64,000 nucleotides of DNA from contig CM040086.1 in the NCBI GenBank assembly GCA_022496805.1, forward strand, positions 5,458,501-5,522,500, written 5' to 3'. The position numbers and the translations under genes were made by a program. The notes under the pieces were generated by a model. The model was not told where the DNA came from. It did not search any database and saw only the letters and a list, made by a program, of their open reading frames with translations. Positions 25,197 to 36,554 of this stretch are shown piece by piece (the stretch's first letter is position 1; every line of letters begins with the position of its first letter). Source of the stretch: Pohlia nutans. Its lineage: Eukaryota > Streptophyta > Bryopsida > Bryales > Mniaceae.

Positions 25197-25989
25197 CTCC
25201 CTCCGTCCAAAAATTATTGTCATGTTTAACCCTTAAACGTACCACTCTTTTGTAGGAAAGTCAAACTACACAATTTAGCCTTCAAGATTTATCAAAATAT
25301 ATTTTGTAATATTTTTCATGCATGGAATTGAATGTTTCCTTTCAGTCTTGAAATTTTCAGATTTTTTTGATTTAATACGGCCTTTTTAACAAATTTTTAA
25401 GTCAAATACTTCAAAAAATATTTTTTATTACAAAAAAGCTTTAAAAATTTAATATTTTTTTGGGAGCGGGTACAAATTACAATGGAGAATCACATGATAT
25501 GTTTTCCATAGAAATTTTTTATTTAAATTTTGAAATTCGAAAGGTGAACATCCTATGTAGTGTAATTCAAACCTTGAGCTACAAAGCTTGCACAAGCAAT
25601 AAAATACTCAATAATTGGAATTTTTAAGATTTGAAAAGTGGAGTACAAACTAGACTTAATAAACTTCATTTTCTTAGTTGGGTGTATTAGCAACAAAAGT
25701 CATCTTCAAGATCAAAATTGGGTTTGACCAACAAACGTCCAGAAACTGGACGCTGGGACGTTTAGGGGTTAAAAGTCATGTTTGAAAGTGCTTTTTTTAA
25801 GTAGGTCAAAAAAATACTTCCTTGTGGCTAATTTTAGTTAGGTTGCAATGAACACATGCAATGTTCTTCAATCATTCTAGTGGCATAATTTGGAACCTTT
25901 TTTAATCATGTTCTTACAATATGACCTCCTTAAAAAAGGACTTTCAAACATGACTTTCAAACATGACAATAACTTTGGGACGGAGGGAG
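25197..25989. mobile_element. Stowaway MITE (CTCCCTCCGTCC ends)
   Basis: The left end CTCCCTCCGTCC and right end GGACGGAGGGAG are the classic Stowaway termini, flanked by TA (25195-25196, 25990-25991). Stowaways belong to the Tc1/mariner superfamily. The interior is interrupted by a TTAA-type element at 25230-25768, so the original was about 250 bp. Confidence 0.92.
25230..25768. mobile_element. TTAA-type MITE nested in the Stowaway, 539 bp
   Basis: CCCTTAAACGTACC after TTAA (25226-25229) and GGGACGTTTAGGGG before TTAA (25769-25772). Removing it and one TTAA rejoins the Stowaway arms. Confidence 0.85.
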
Positions 25990-26309
25990 TACATGCTTGG
26001 GCTCCATTGTGGTTATGGAACTGACCCGTATGAGAGTATCAATGGGATGCAGAAGTTAAACGAACACGATTTGAGCACCGTATGCTCTCAACAAGCAAAC
26101 GAAAAGAATGTATCAAGCACCCACAATGAAGGTAATCAAACAGATCTGAGTCAATGTCAAGCTTTACCCAACGCAAGTAATGCATATAATACAAGTCTTC
26201 ATCTCAATGAGCCCTAGAATGTTTGCCAGAGACGAACATAACACAGAACCTATCGAATGATACATCTCTTTCTTTGATGATTCGGGACACGAAGGGTTTG
26301 CTAGGGTTA

Positions 26310-26798
26310 CTAGATAGGGTTGATGGCCGTGCTGAATTGCGCCTCCAGAAACTCCAGCTGCCGCTCCAAGACAGTCAGCTTCTCGTTCAAATTGGCCAGC
26401 TTGCTCCTAGTTGACGACTCTGCAACACACACAATACCCTAAGAAAAATGGTGTCGAATCTCCCAGCAAAACTAGGGTTTCTAGTTCACCGAAGTTTACG
26501 ACTAGTGAGTTGGCGGACCTTCGTGTGATTAGAAAACGTCAATGTGATCAACCGCAAATTTTCGAAGCGGAACGGCCGCCATCTATGTTCTAGTAGGCAC
26601 TAGAGGAAGAAGAGAAAAAAAAGAGTAGAAAGCAAAAAAAACAAGCAGAAGTAGAGTGGAGTGTCTACCAAACTGCAAAAGAAACTCGAACAGACGGCGC
26701 ACGTTCAGGGACAGGGAGCTGGAGAAATGGCGATTGTCCCAGTCCGATTGCACGGCAATGCCCACGGCCACGCTGTTGTTGATGCCGTTTTTTGCCAT
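26310..26798 (-). CDS. BRK1: BRICK1/HSPC300, SCAR/WAVE complex subunit, two exons
   Basis: Exon 1 runs 26798-26669 and exon 2 runs 26419-26310. The donor is TTTG|GTAGAC and the acceptor TTGCAG|AGTCG; the join gives FLLQF-E-SSTRSKLANLNEK and a 79-residue protein, within the usual 75-85 range. The N-terminus MAKNGINNSVAVGIAVQSDW and the block SLNVRRLFEFLLQF are the signature of BRICK1 as I recall it. The C-terminal half (EKLTVLERQLEFLEAQ) has heptad spacing and should form the coiled coil that packs into the complex. BRK1 is the smallest subunit of the SCAR/WAVE complex, which activates Arp2/3 to nucleate branched actin, important for tip growth and cell shape in plants. The coding exons are short and easily missed. 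The sequence just upstream (26800-27050) is GC-richer and probably includes the 5' UTR and promoter. Confidence 0.95.
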
Positions 26799-27134
26799 GT
26801 TGGAAAGAGCGGCAAAGAAAACCTAGTTCTCTAAACACTTGGAAACCCTTTATGATGAGAAACCGAACATCTGGCTCCTTGGCCGATCCTTGTCTGTGCC
26901 TACAGAACCTTCGTCCAGCTCCGAAGAGAACCAACGCCCCGCCCGGTCTCAATGTTCTAACATTCTGCGAGGTCCCGCAGCTCTGCAACCCACCGACGAG
27001 AACCCAGCGCACAACTTTCTGTCTTTGCAGCGTTGCAGGTGCCTAGACTAACCCCGCAACTCTTTAATATCACACTCCTTAATATCACATCCTCTGTAAG
27101 CCGGAACGGAATGTGCCCTGTACCCTCACTCTAA

Positions 27135-27714
27135 CCCCTTAACGTACCAGGGTGTCCCTGGAATTGACAATTTGAGAAAAAGCATTATAAATTACTATTT
27201 AGAAGAATATTCTGGAATTGATATACAAATGAAAGTTCTAGATTTTGAATTTTAGATTCCATCCGTACGGTTCCATTCACTAATACAATCACCAATATTT
27301 AATTATAAATTTTGAAAGTTAAAATTAAAAATTCCTTGTAAATTCGATTACAAACTAAATTTCAATATTTTTTGAGTAAAATTTGTTGGAATGAGTTTGA
27401 AATGAGATACTCTTAAACGTGGTGATACTTTGAAATTTTTTTGTTTCTTAAATTTATGACCTCATTTTTCACGATTCCACTTTGAACTAGAGTCAATGCA
27501 ATTTTGGCTCGGTCAACGACTTGACATACTTCTACATTTGTAATTTTAGAAAAATATGTACTCTAGTATGACTAAATCCAGCCATTAGATAGGACAACAA
27601 CTTGGTGAAGAATCTCCAAAAAATTGGATGAGTTTCATCCAAGCGTTGATGAGAACGTGAGAAGGCTTTGAAATCATTCGTCGTCCAGTTTCTGGACGCT
27701 GTGACGTTTAGGGG
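27135..27714. mobile_element. TTAA-type MITE flanked by CTAA, 580 bp
   Basis: Ends CCCCTTAACGTACCAGG and GACGTTTAGGGG, with CTAA at both flanks (27131-27134, 27715-27718). The same family occurs at 13958-14536 (inverted) and 58672-61389 (interrupted). Position 27413-27416 is an unoccupied TTAA corresponding to an insertion site in the latter. Confidence 0.8.
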
Positions 27715-27819
27715 CTAACAGCAAGCCCATCCGTGAGGCTGGTATTATCTCTATTTCCAAACCCCGTATACCAGCTCAGACTTAAATTTTGTCAATTACG
27801 AAGAGAAGCAAAATATTAA

Positions 27820-28546
27820 ACCCTAAATGCCTGAGAGACCAAAAAATGGCTTATGAATGAAGTTGATTGTTCAATTCCAACTGTTGCATGGATGATTTCC
27901 ATTCAATTCTTTTTGTGAAGGGCTTTTGCTTGGTGATGCCACCTCTTCAAGTTAAATTCAAATCATTCAAGCTATTTTTAGATTTTATATAGGGTCCCAA
28001 CTACAAAAAGAGTCTTAAAAATGATTCACCGTGTAGTGTATTTTGAATGTTTTTGCTTGTTCTACTTAAATTAAATTTAGGCTATGAAAATGAGATCCAT
28101 TGCATTTGAGCTTAACTAACAAAATGAAGCTTGCCAAATTTAGTTTTTACTCCACCTTGAATTTTTGGAAAAATAAAAAAAATGATTGTTTTATTGTAGT
28201 TACAAGTTTGGTAGGTATCACTAAGGTGTAGCAAATTTTCTAAATTTAGATACACGGATGATTTTCATCAACTAAACTTTTCTTCATTGTAATTTACACC
28301 TTTGGTAGAAAAATCGGAATTTTCTAATACATTTTGAAATTCATATGAATTTTCTTTACAATCACTTCAAAACACGATAGTAATTTCAAATTTTCACCAA
28401 AATTTATGAAAATTTCATAATTTGTAGTAGACATGTGGCTTCATCTACTAAAAATGTAAAGTTGAATTCTTTTATTATTTACAGTCGCAAAATTGAGTGT
28501 AGTAGATAAAGCATGATTCCATGGTCATAGGCCCAACCTTTAGGGG
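27820..28546. mobile_element. TTAA-type MITE, 727 bp
   Basis: TTAA at 27816-27819 and 28547-28550; ends ACCCTAAATGCC and ACCTTTAGGGG. Terminal similarity is weaker than in other copies, so the family assignment is less certain. Confidence 0.55.
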
Positions 28547-28550
28547 TTAA

Positions 28551-29104
28551 CCTCAAGTATTCTTATTCATAACATTTAGTAGCCTTCATGTTCATTGCCT
28601 TTCCTTCATGCACTATGTTAATCACCTTAAGTCTCCACATGTTCACTTAGCTACTGATGAAGTATTATTGAGTGTGGAATATTCTATATCATCTATCGTA
28701 GAGCCAAAGAGAGACAATGCATGCTGATGAATGTTATCTTGGTAAAAAATCTTTCCAAGTCAAATTAGGATCTTGATTTTTAACAAAAGAATTTGGAGAT
28801 AATATTATCACCGGTAAGAATGCTCTAAAATAGTTTCCTTCTTCTTGTGGCTTTCAATTGTTGAGTGTGATTACCTACCCTACATCATGGTTAGTTTTGA
28901 CATCTATTTAATGGATATTTTTAATACAAGCTGGATTGATAGGTACCATCAACAATATGTCCATTGCCCTTCCACAGTACTGTAGATGTAAAAAATGGTG
29001 GGGATCGTTGGACCTTGTTGTATGGGTACCTCAAAGCCCTTTGGGGGGATACCATGTCCAGTATCTTCAAGGCACTAGTGGCTAGTTAGGAACTAGTATA
29101 GTGT
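28551..29104. other. Intergenic, no gene seen
   Basis: AT-rich with no ORF of interest and no recognised repeat boundary. Confidence 0.4.
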
Positions 29105-29533
29105 GTCACTATAGTGTTCATCCTCAAAAGGCGAGAGTAGTATTGTCCCAATGCCCCCTTGTCCGGTGGGCACCGGGTCATTGACATTGAGGTAGAGACA
29201 CCCATAACCGACAGGTGACCAATAACCGATATATCCTAATTCCTAGATTGTGAAAGAACAGATGTACCTCATTTGTATATGTCGGTTATAGGTTCTGAAG
29301 TACTTTTCACTTTGAAAAATTATACAAATTTCAATATTGAGAGATAATTCATGGAAAAATGCTCATTCTTCATGAACCTTATTTTCCTACGAACAAAAAT
29401 TATCTCCTTATCGATAACCCAAGTTTTGATATGCTGAAATGCTTAAGTTACGGTTATAGGTGTCTGTACCTTACGAATATACACTTCATTCACGCCCCTT
29501 ACTAAAAAGGGACTGGAGTTTCTATCTATCTAG
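29105..29533 (+). mobile_element. Retroposon 3' end interrupted by a MITE
   Basis: CACTATAGTGTTCATCCTC through CATTG matches the 3' UTR of the retroelement at about 49220-49310. The match resumes after a 282-bp MITE with ACGAAT, CACTTCATTCACGCCC and GGGACTGGAGTTTCTATC. The tail is (ATCT)n. No clear target duplication was found. Confidence 0.75.
29190..29471. mobile_element. TA-type MITE inserted in the retroposon tail, 282 bp
   Basis: AGGTAGAGACACCCATAACC and the right end GGTTATAGGTGTCTGTACCT are inverted repeats. The uninterrupted sequence at 5578-5695 reads CATTACGAAC, so the insertion was into TA; here the flanks are TG and TA, one changed base. Terminal AGGTA places it near the 388-537 element. 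Confidence 0.85.
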
Positions 29534-29818
29534 AGTAGAAAAGTGAAAGTAAGCGACAATGAAAAAGTCGAAAGGCAACTAACTGATGGGCAAGCCATTA
29601 GTAGTTCTGTGCGACCTTCTCATCGTCGTCAATTCAAATTTTTGAAGCGAGAGATGGCTCGCCGCAGGGGCTCACATCGATTCATGTAGTCGCGTTGCTA
29701 CCGCAGGGTTTTTCTTTTTCTGGTTTTCCTTCGCGAAGAATTTCGGGGCTTAGTTTTGTGGAAGAAGAGCTCGTGAGAGAGAGTTTTGTTTTTGCAGGGG
29801 ATTGGGGTTCATGTGGCG

Positions 29819-32800
29819 ATGTCGGGGTTTTGTAGTGTATGTGGCTCCGCGGATTTTTCCGTGGGCGGCGATGGATTCTCCTATTGCAACGTGTGCGGCT
29901 CCCAATCGCAATTCTTCCAGGACCAAGCGTTCGACTACGACGACGCGCACGTTTACAATACCCGGAACATCCGAGAGCGCGGGTTCGCACGCAAGGAGTC
30001 GCAGCTCCTCGCAACGCAGCAAACCCTCGCCACGCAGGCATCGCAATTGGCGACGCAGGAGGATCTCGCTTTCTTCCAAGCCGCCTCGCAGTTTGGCGAT
30101 GACCTGATGCCGTTCTCCCAAATGCCATCCCAGCCGGCTGCTGCTCCTGATCCGTCTGAATTAGGGTTAGGGTTGTCGGAACCCGAGAGACTGGCGGCCA
30201 GGGTGAGAAAAGTGTACGTGGAGGGCGTGCAGTTGCTCGTGCAGATGCAATGCGAGGCGCTGGTGCAGAGGTTCGGAGTCACTCCGTTGGTGTGTGGGAT
30301 TCTAGGGCCCGTGTGGATGAAGTTTGTGAGCAGCACCTGTGTGTATGAGGACGGGTGGGCGGATGAGGCCTTGTTAGTGGCCGAAGCGCAGCATGAGAAG
30401 TCGGACAAGGATGATTCCGGTGAAGATGAAGAGGATGTCCTTGCAGGTATGCCCTTTCCGGATTGCACAATGTCGATCAGTGATCTCAAAACTGGCTAAA
30501 ATTAGCTGGATTTCTACCAAAAAACGGGACTGCTAAACATACAAAGAAAGAAAATGAAAAAAAAATTGAAATGTAGCGAGAATGCTCATCATGATATAAA
30601 TATGTAGCAACTTCATGAGGTGATATCCGCGGATATCATCATGCTATCACCTTAATATATCAAGGGTATTGCCGGATATTATAGAGGTGTCGTGAGTATT
30701 GTATGCACTGGGTAGCAAAAGAAAATACCATTTATGTGGGAGGTCGCATAATGTTCTAAATGTCATAAAGTGGTTCTGAGATCACTGATGTCGATAGGAT
30801 GCTAGCTTGATGTGTTGCTGCAATCCCTCACCTACTTTGAACATTGTAAGAATGTGCTCCATTGCGTTAAACCCTAAACCCTGCTCTTGCTAATTCGATA
30901 CTGATTTCTTGTTGTTGTCAGATAACGCAAGCTAAGTATAGAGCTTCCTCTTTGGAAGCTAATACCCTACGTTCAAGTCGGTTTTGTAAATAATTAAGAA
31001 AAAGTTGAAGCATGTCCAAATTTTGATAAACTTGTAGACCAATATCCGAAAAACAAAGAAATAATTGTTTGAGTGTCTTTGTGAAATCGAAAACACCATA
31101 ATTAGTAAATTTTCCAAAACTTTGAAAATTAAGAAATGGCATTTCGTACAGTCTGAATTCTAAAATTAGACTATTTCGATACACTAGTGTTGAAACTGAC
31201 CTAAGGGTACGGTAGCAATATCAGAACATATTGATTTCTTCTTTCTATTGCTTTCTATGTTCTGAAATCATGTTGTTACTTTCTTGAAGCTTCCTAAAGA
31301 TATGGGAGCAGTCATTTTTGGTCATTCGGGAGTTGTTGATAGGACCTGTTGAGTGACAATTATATTCCTCTTTAAGCATCGTCTATGCTGTTTAGTGTTG
31401 TGATGTATGTGCGTTTCATGTTTGTTGATATTTGGCAGGGTTGGAACTCGACAAGGATGAGAAAGCTGTGATAGTTCGAAAAGAGGTGAAGCCGAAAAGG
31501 AAGAAAAGGGTAAGTGGGGAGCCTTGGACCACGTATGGTGAAAGGACTCGCTTTGTGTGGCTTCGGAGTTTGAAGGCACGAATCCCTCTGCGCGCTTCCC
31601 TTGCAATCACGTACTTAGTATGCCACTTGGCTCGAGAGCCAGTCCTTCCAACTGACATCATAAACTGGGCATTTGAAGGAACTCTACCGTACTTGAGTGC
31701 ATATTCTGAAATTGAGAGGCGGTCTAATTGGGGCACTCAGCTGCAACTATTCAAAGCTAGTAAGATCTTCAAGCCTCAAAGAATGACAAATGCTCGGGTG
31801 GTGGAGTATCTAGCTAGTGTAATCGGAGACCGAATAGGTTTGGAATTGCCTCCAATCAATTTTCATGCGATCTCCAGGCGGTTCCTGAAAGAGCTTGATC
31901 TGCCTGTTGACCTTTTAGCTCCTTATGTCTGTAGGTTGTATGAGTGGTTTCCTAGTTCAGGATTGTGGCTTACGAGTCAAGTGAGTAAATTTCCCACTCG
32001 TGTGTACGTTATGGCAATGTTAGTAGTGGTCTTCAAGATTCTCTATAAATTGGATGGTAGGCACAGATTGCCAAATAAAGAGTATGATCCCGTTAGTGGA
32101 GTTGAGTTAGCCATGGAGACGTTGAGAGTGCGAGAGGAAGAGCAGTGGAATTCGGAGGAGTTTGTGGCAAAGATGAAGCTCATATTGCAGGACGATACCG
32201 ACCAAGTTGGTGATTTCTCATATCTTTCCTTATCTTGCTTAACTTGGGATTTCTACTTTCTTGGTGCTCATTACATTGTTTGTTTTCCTAGAAATGAATA
32301 TGGATAGGTAGCCATGATTTCAAATTAGCAGCGATTCTGTTCCATATGTTTCTTTACTGCGGATTAAGCCAGTAGCGCGGTTTTTTAATACGTGATTTGC
32401 AACAGATGATCAGGAGCAACTTACAGAATACTTGAGGTACTGTCGGGAAACCATTTTTGCGAATGACGGCATGTCGAACGACGAAGACATCCGTGACCAC
32501 TTCTGGGATCTCTATGAACAGTCTGCTAAACAGGTCTCACACTATCTATCTTTAACTCTTTCTGCATCGGCAGATTTGATGAATAAACTCTTTTTGCAGT
32601 TTGTTTCATCTCCATGAAAGTTAATCAGAAATTTTTTATGCATTCAATACTTCAAAGCAGGTGACAATGCTGTAAAGATTCCTCCTTCGTTTCTGTGCAT
32701 AGAAGCCTAAGCTAGAGTCTCGGCACTTTGCCTTCCAGTAGTTTTCCTGGTTACCTGACAGCTTTCCTGTTTCTTTTGTTTCCTGCAGGGTGCCTTGAGA

Positions 32801-33265
32801 GGAACCATATCCAAAGAATCAGAAGACATGGAGTCTGATTTGGACAGAAATGGAGTACTGGTTTTAGGTTCTGAAGAAAACACTCGTCAGAAGCAAACAA
32901 AGCTTGGTAAAAAGTCAAAGAAAACACTGACAAAGTTACGGACAGATCCATTACTAAGAGGGATGGAGGATCTGGGTTTCTTTCTCCTTGACCCTCCCAA
33001 GAATGTGCCACAGGAGCATGAGTATTGGACTTACATAATTACTAGGGATGATGTGCGGCCTGTTCATGAAGACTATCTCTTTGTCTTAAGGGCGTGTGCA
33101 AAAATCGTAGACGTTGACCCTCGTGTCATGCACCTTGCAATCCTGAACGTGGAGAAAGGTATCATTGAAGCAGAAAAGAAAGTTTTGAAGTTCCTGGCCG
33201 TGCAGGAAGGTAGATCATTAGATGATGCTGCCCATGGGTCAGAACAAATGGAGGAGCTTGACTAA
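29819..33265 (+). CDS. RRN7/TAF1B-like RNA polymerase I initiation factor, four exons
   Basis: Exons: 29819-30446, 31439-32209, 32406-32533, 32789-33265; all GT/AG, frame kept, 667 residues. The protein opens with a zinc ribbon, Cys5-x2-Cys8 and Cys23-x2-Cys26 (FCSVCGS, YCNVCGS), as in RRN7-type proteins. A basic linker (KRKKR) and a long central region rich in Leu/Trp with the blocks RIPLRASLAITYLVCHLARE and NFHAISRRFLKELDLP follow; these fit the TFIIB-like cyclin-fold part of the family. In yeast and animals Rrn7/TAF1B is the TFIIB-like factor that recruits Pol I to rDNA promoters, in the nucleolus. The start is the ATG just before SGFCSVC; an upstream in-frame extension has no ATG. Intron 1 holds a hAT MITE 31 nt after the donor. 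The acidic stretch before the donor (DDSGEDEED) and the acidic C-terminal tail are unassigned. No transcript data. Confidence 0.9.
30478..30787. mobile_element. hAT-type MITE, copy C, in RRN7-like intron 1
   Basis: 310 bp, opposite orientation to copies A and B: CAGTGATCTCAAAACTGGC to GTTCTGAGATCACTG. Perfect 8-bp duplication ATGTCGAT (30470-30477, 30788-30795). Confidence 0.92.
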
Positions 33266-34588
33266 GTTGCCCTGGGTTGCCTTATCTGTATGTTTCATTG
33301 CCAGGAGAGGATTCTGATCAAACCTGGCAGGGGTTATAACGCCAATCACTTGGAAAGGGATGATGGAAAACCAAAGGATGTCTAACCTCAACACTATTTC
33401 AAGGATATTCACAATCAGGTTGCAGCTTGAGGCTTACAAGGTAGTCCATCAGCCCTTGTAAAAGAGTCAGTTATTTGTGGTCTGAACACAGTCCCGGGAA
33501 TGCAAAGGTCACATCTAGGATGCAAACGCTGCTGGAGTACTTGAACCTAAGGTGGAGTCCCCCTGCCTAAGTATCATATCTGGTTTTATGTTCTTGTATA
33601 AGTTACTAGCTTACCAGGCTACATGGAATTTCTGAGGAATGCATATCAGTGGAGGAAATTAACAATTTCTGGTTTTTGAAAGTGACTGATTTTCTAACAG
33701 ATCTCTGTTGTGTGACATTTCCTCTCCAGGTTGAATGCATAATGTGTACGTACCTTACTATTTGACGAAGTGGATCAGGAATGCAGCAAGATATGTCCGC
33801 CTGATTCTTATCTGGCAGAACATAGTGAATAGCGTGGGGGAAGTCGACAGAATGTACATCATATACATGAGCTGAAAGCAGCGAACTCGTTGAGGAGCTG
33901 CATTTTTTCACTTCCATTGTTTGAGACGAGAATTGCTGGAGGCGCTTCGGTAGTCAAGGTCACCTTATACTTTATTGGGACGTCAGGTGTGTTTGCTGAA
34001 CTTTTCCTTTGTTGTCACACTCGCAAAGTCCTCCCATGTTATTGTTGCGAGATACCATCCCGGTTGGGGTTTTCTTGCAGCAGGCAGCTTCTCTTTAGAA
34101 AGATGAGAGAAAAGTTTTCAGAAGTTGCTTAGAAGAAGCTTGGTCTATGGAATCACATTGTTTACAAACAGCATTTCACTGAAGAAAATTGTTGGTTTCC
34201 GAAATAGTATGGATTGCGGAAATTGTGGACACGATTTATGACGTCAAGGTTGTCAAAATCAATAGAAGATTGTCGTTTTTCTTGTAAGCTGTATGTTTGG
34301 GAATGACTGATGTATGGTTGGGAAATCTGAGTGTTGTAGACGGGTGTTTGCAGGTTTGTGCCAAAACTCGCATCTCACCTTCCTAATCACATGATCAGGA
34401 GGGCTGATTGTTGGCCTTGAAAACCACCAGAATGGACCAATGGGATCAAAAATGATAGTTGAACGCTTGGAACCATGTTTCATCATAAGAACCATATATG
34501 ATGATAAAGTATTCTTCGATGTACAGTAGCCCCCTCAATTGATACGTTTTTTTTCTGTGCAAAGTGTCATTAATTACGCATAATTTAA
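33266..34588. other. 3' flank of the RRN7-like gene, no further gene seen
   Basis: About 1.3 kb whose GC content stays nearer genic levels until roughly 34500, so a long 3' UTR or spliced UTR is possible. ORFs at 33606-33917 and 33890-34132 have no recognisable motif. Confidence 0.4.
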
Positions 34589-35065
34589 CCCCTAAACGTC
34601 CAACCCTCCAGAAAGTGGACAATGTACAGGATCAAACATAGTTTTCTCATTCATCATTGACTTTTTGTAGCGTGGATTTTTTACTATATATTTTATGGAA
34701 GTTGGCTTGATGCATGTGTGATCCAATTAGAAAAGGTATGATTTGTGAAACTTTTATGCCTCATTTCATGTTGAAGTGATTCACCCAAAATTTTGAAATT
34801 TTGAGTGTAAAAGTGCCCTTGAAAAATTCAACTCATGAAATCAAGCAACCAAAAACTCTTTAAAAATTACTACACTTACAGTATTACATTTCAACCAATT
34901 ACAACAATTCATGTACAAATTTAACATCCCATTTGTTATCAAATTACAAAAGAGTTTGAAATTTTAAGTTTGAAATTTATACACATGCTGGAGACAGCAA
35001 TTGCAAAGCTAATTGTATGGATAGAATCTAAAATTCATAATCATTGTTCTCCTTCTCTTTTAGAA
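34589..35065. mobile_element. Truncated TTAA-type MITE
   Basis: CCCCTAAACGTCC follows TTAA (34585-34588) and the interior tracks 61868-62442 in the same orientation, but the right terminus is missing. The end is approximate. Confidence 0.6.
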
Positions 35066-35796
35066 TATAAAATGCATATTTTCGCATTGTGACAATGCAC
35101 TAGTTTACCCTTTATTTCATCCTCCATTAAAAAAAAATGCCAAATTTTTAATTTTCTATCAAAAAATTGTTCTCGTTTATCCGTGTGGTCCATCCCACCA
35201 CTTTAGGCTTCAACATGAATATTTTTCTTTCTCCGGACTGGATTTTTCAAATCGTTAAAATTCTAAAGAGAGTGCATAGTGACAAGAATTCTAATGGATT
35301 GTATCATACAAACACTCTATTGGCCAACAATCCAAAAACCAATTCTAAATCTAATATTAGAAAGAAACAAGTTTGACAATTTATAGTGTTTAACTCACTT
35401 GGGGGTGCATTCTTTTATGTGTGGGGAATCACGTGAGTGCACAAGAGGAGAATTAATTTGAACACTATTGTATTATGTATTCATACAATAAGAAAATTAG
35501 GGTTGAAAATAGGACCGTGTATTTACATTATACATATATACATAAACAAATACATGGATATTCTAAACGTACGAGGGATATTTTAAGGAGTTATGAACAC
35601 ACACGATTACAAGATTCAATAAAAAGTACACTCCGGACTAACTCATGACTGCTCCAATGCAAAAACCACATTGGAGATTCCAATGCAAAGACAGCATCAA
35701 ACCATTTTGTTGACTATCTTTACTTTGTTTTGAAATTGCATAACATTTCAAATTACAGGAGTTAGAACTAGATTGCTAAATTAAAAGATCCCCTGA
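35066..35796. other. Intergenic, no gene seen
   Basis: AT-rich. One 69-codon ORF at 35167 has no recognisable feature. Confidence 0.4.
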
Positions 35797-35848
35797 AGGT
35801 TGGATAACCTATTACCACCAACATAAGCAATCTGGCCTATTTTTGGCA

Positions 35849-35899
<51 letters not shown>

Positions 35900-36221
35900 C
35901 CGCATTCAAAATAGGTTTTGATGAGGATTGCAAAAATTTGCAACATCTAATTCACATTTGTCAATTTTATACAAAATTCCAAAGTGGAAAGTAACCTGTG
36001 ACCCAAATCAAGCCTCTAGGTTTCTCCATGTCCACACCATGTGGTAATAACTTTCACTCATAATGATATTCAAAACCACCAACTATTTCTTTGCAATGTT
36101 TGGCATGCCATTGGTTTACTTGAATAGTGAAATTGGTGATTTTGAGTCTCAACGCTGGTAGCCCCAAGAAAGGTTTACATGTTATAATTGGAGGAGGTGG
36201 TGGTAATAGGATATCCAACCT
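35797..36221. mobile_element. TA-type MITE, 425 bp, with an internal (TA)n
   Basis: AGGTTGGATAACCTATTACC to GGATATCCAACCT; TA on the right flank, GA on the left. The body matches 4625-5023, but a (TA)n microsatellite at about 35851-35897 replaces a poly-A stretch. Confidence 0.8.
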
Positions 36222-36554
36222 TAGTACTCATCCTCATGGGATATGACATAAGAGAATGCCATCAATATACTTTTATTCAGGGTTGGCTACTGAGTGGTGC
36301 AGATTTTGGGGTGCGGGGTGCAAAGGGTGCATGTGTGGAATACTCTTGGAATATTTTGTCTTTTATGCGCTATCTCGTGGTAGTTTAGAGTTAGGGTTAA
36401 AATTTTGGGGTTTTAAGGTTTAGATTAAAATTTTGGGGTCTAGACTTGGGTCTGGAGAATATTTTTATTTGTGTTGGTGAATATTCATGGAATACATCAC
36501 ACTTGCACCTGGTCCTTGCACCCGACAACTACACTACTGTGCACCACGTAGTAA

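Noticed and set aside
29786..29818. Upstream in-frame extension of the RRN7-like protein
   Set aside because: The extension begins with TTG, not ATG; the ATG at 29819 directly precedes the conserved zinc ribbon.
33606..34495. Small ORFs downstream of the RRN7-like gene
   Set aside because: No motif or splice support; probably 3' UTR or flank.
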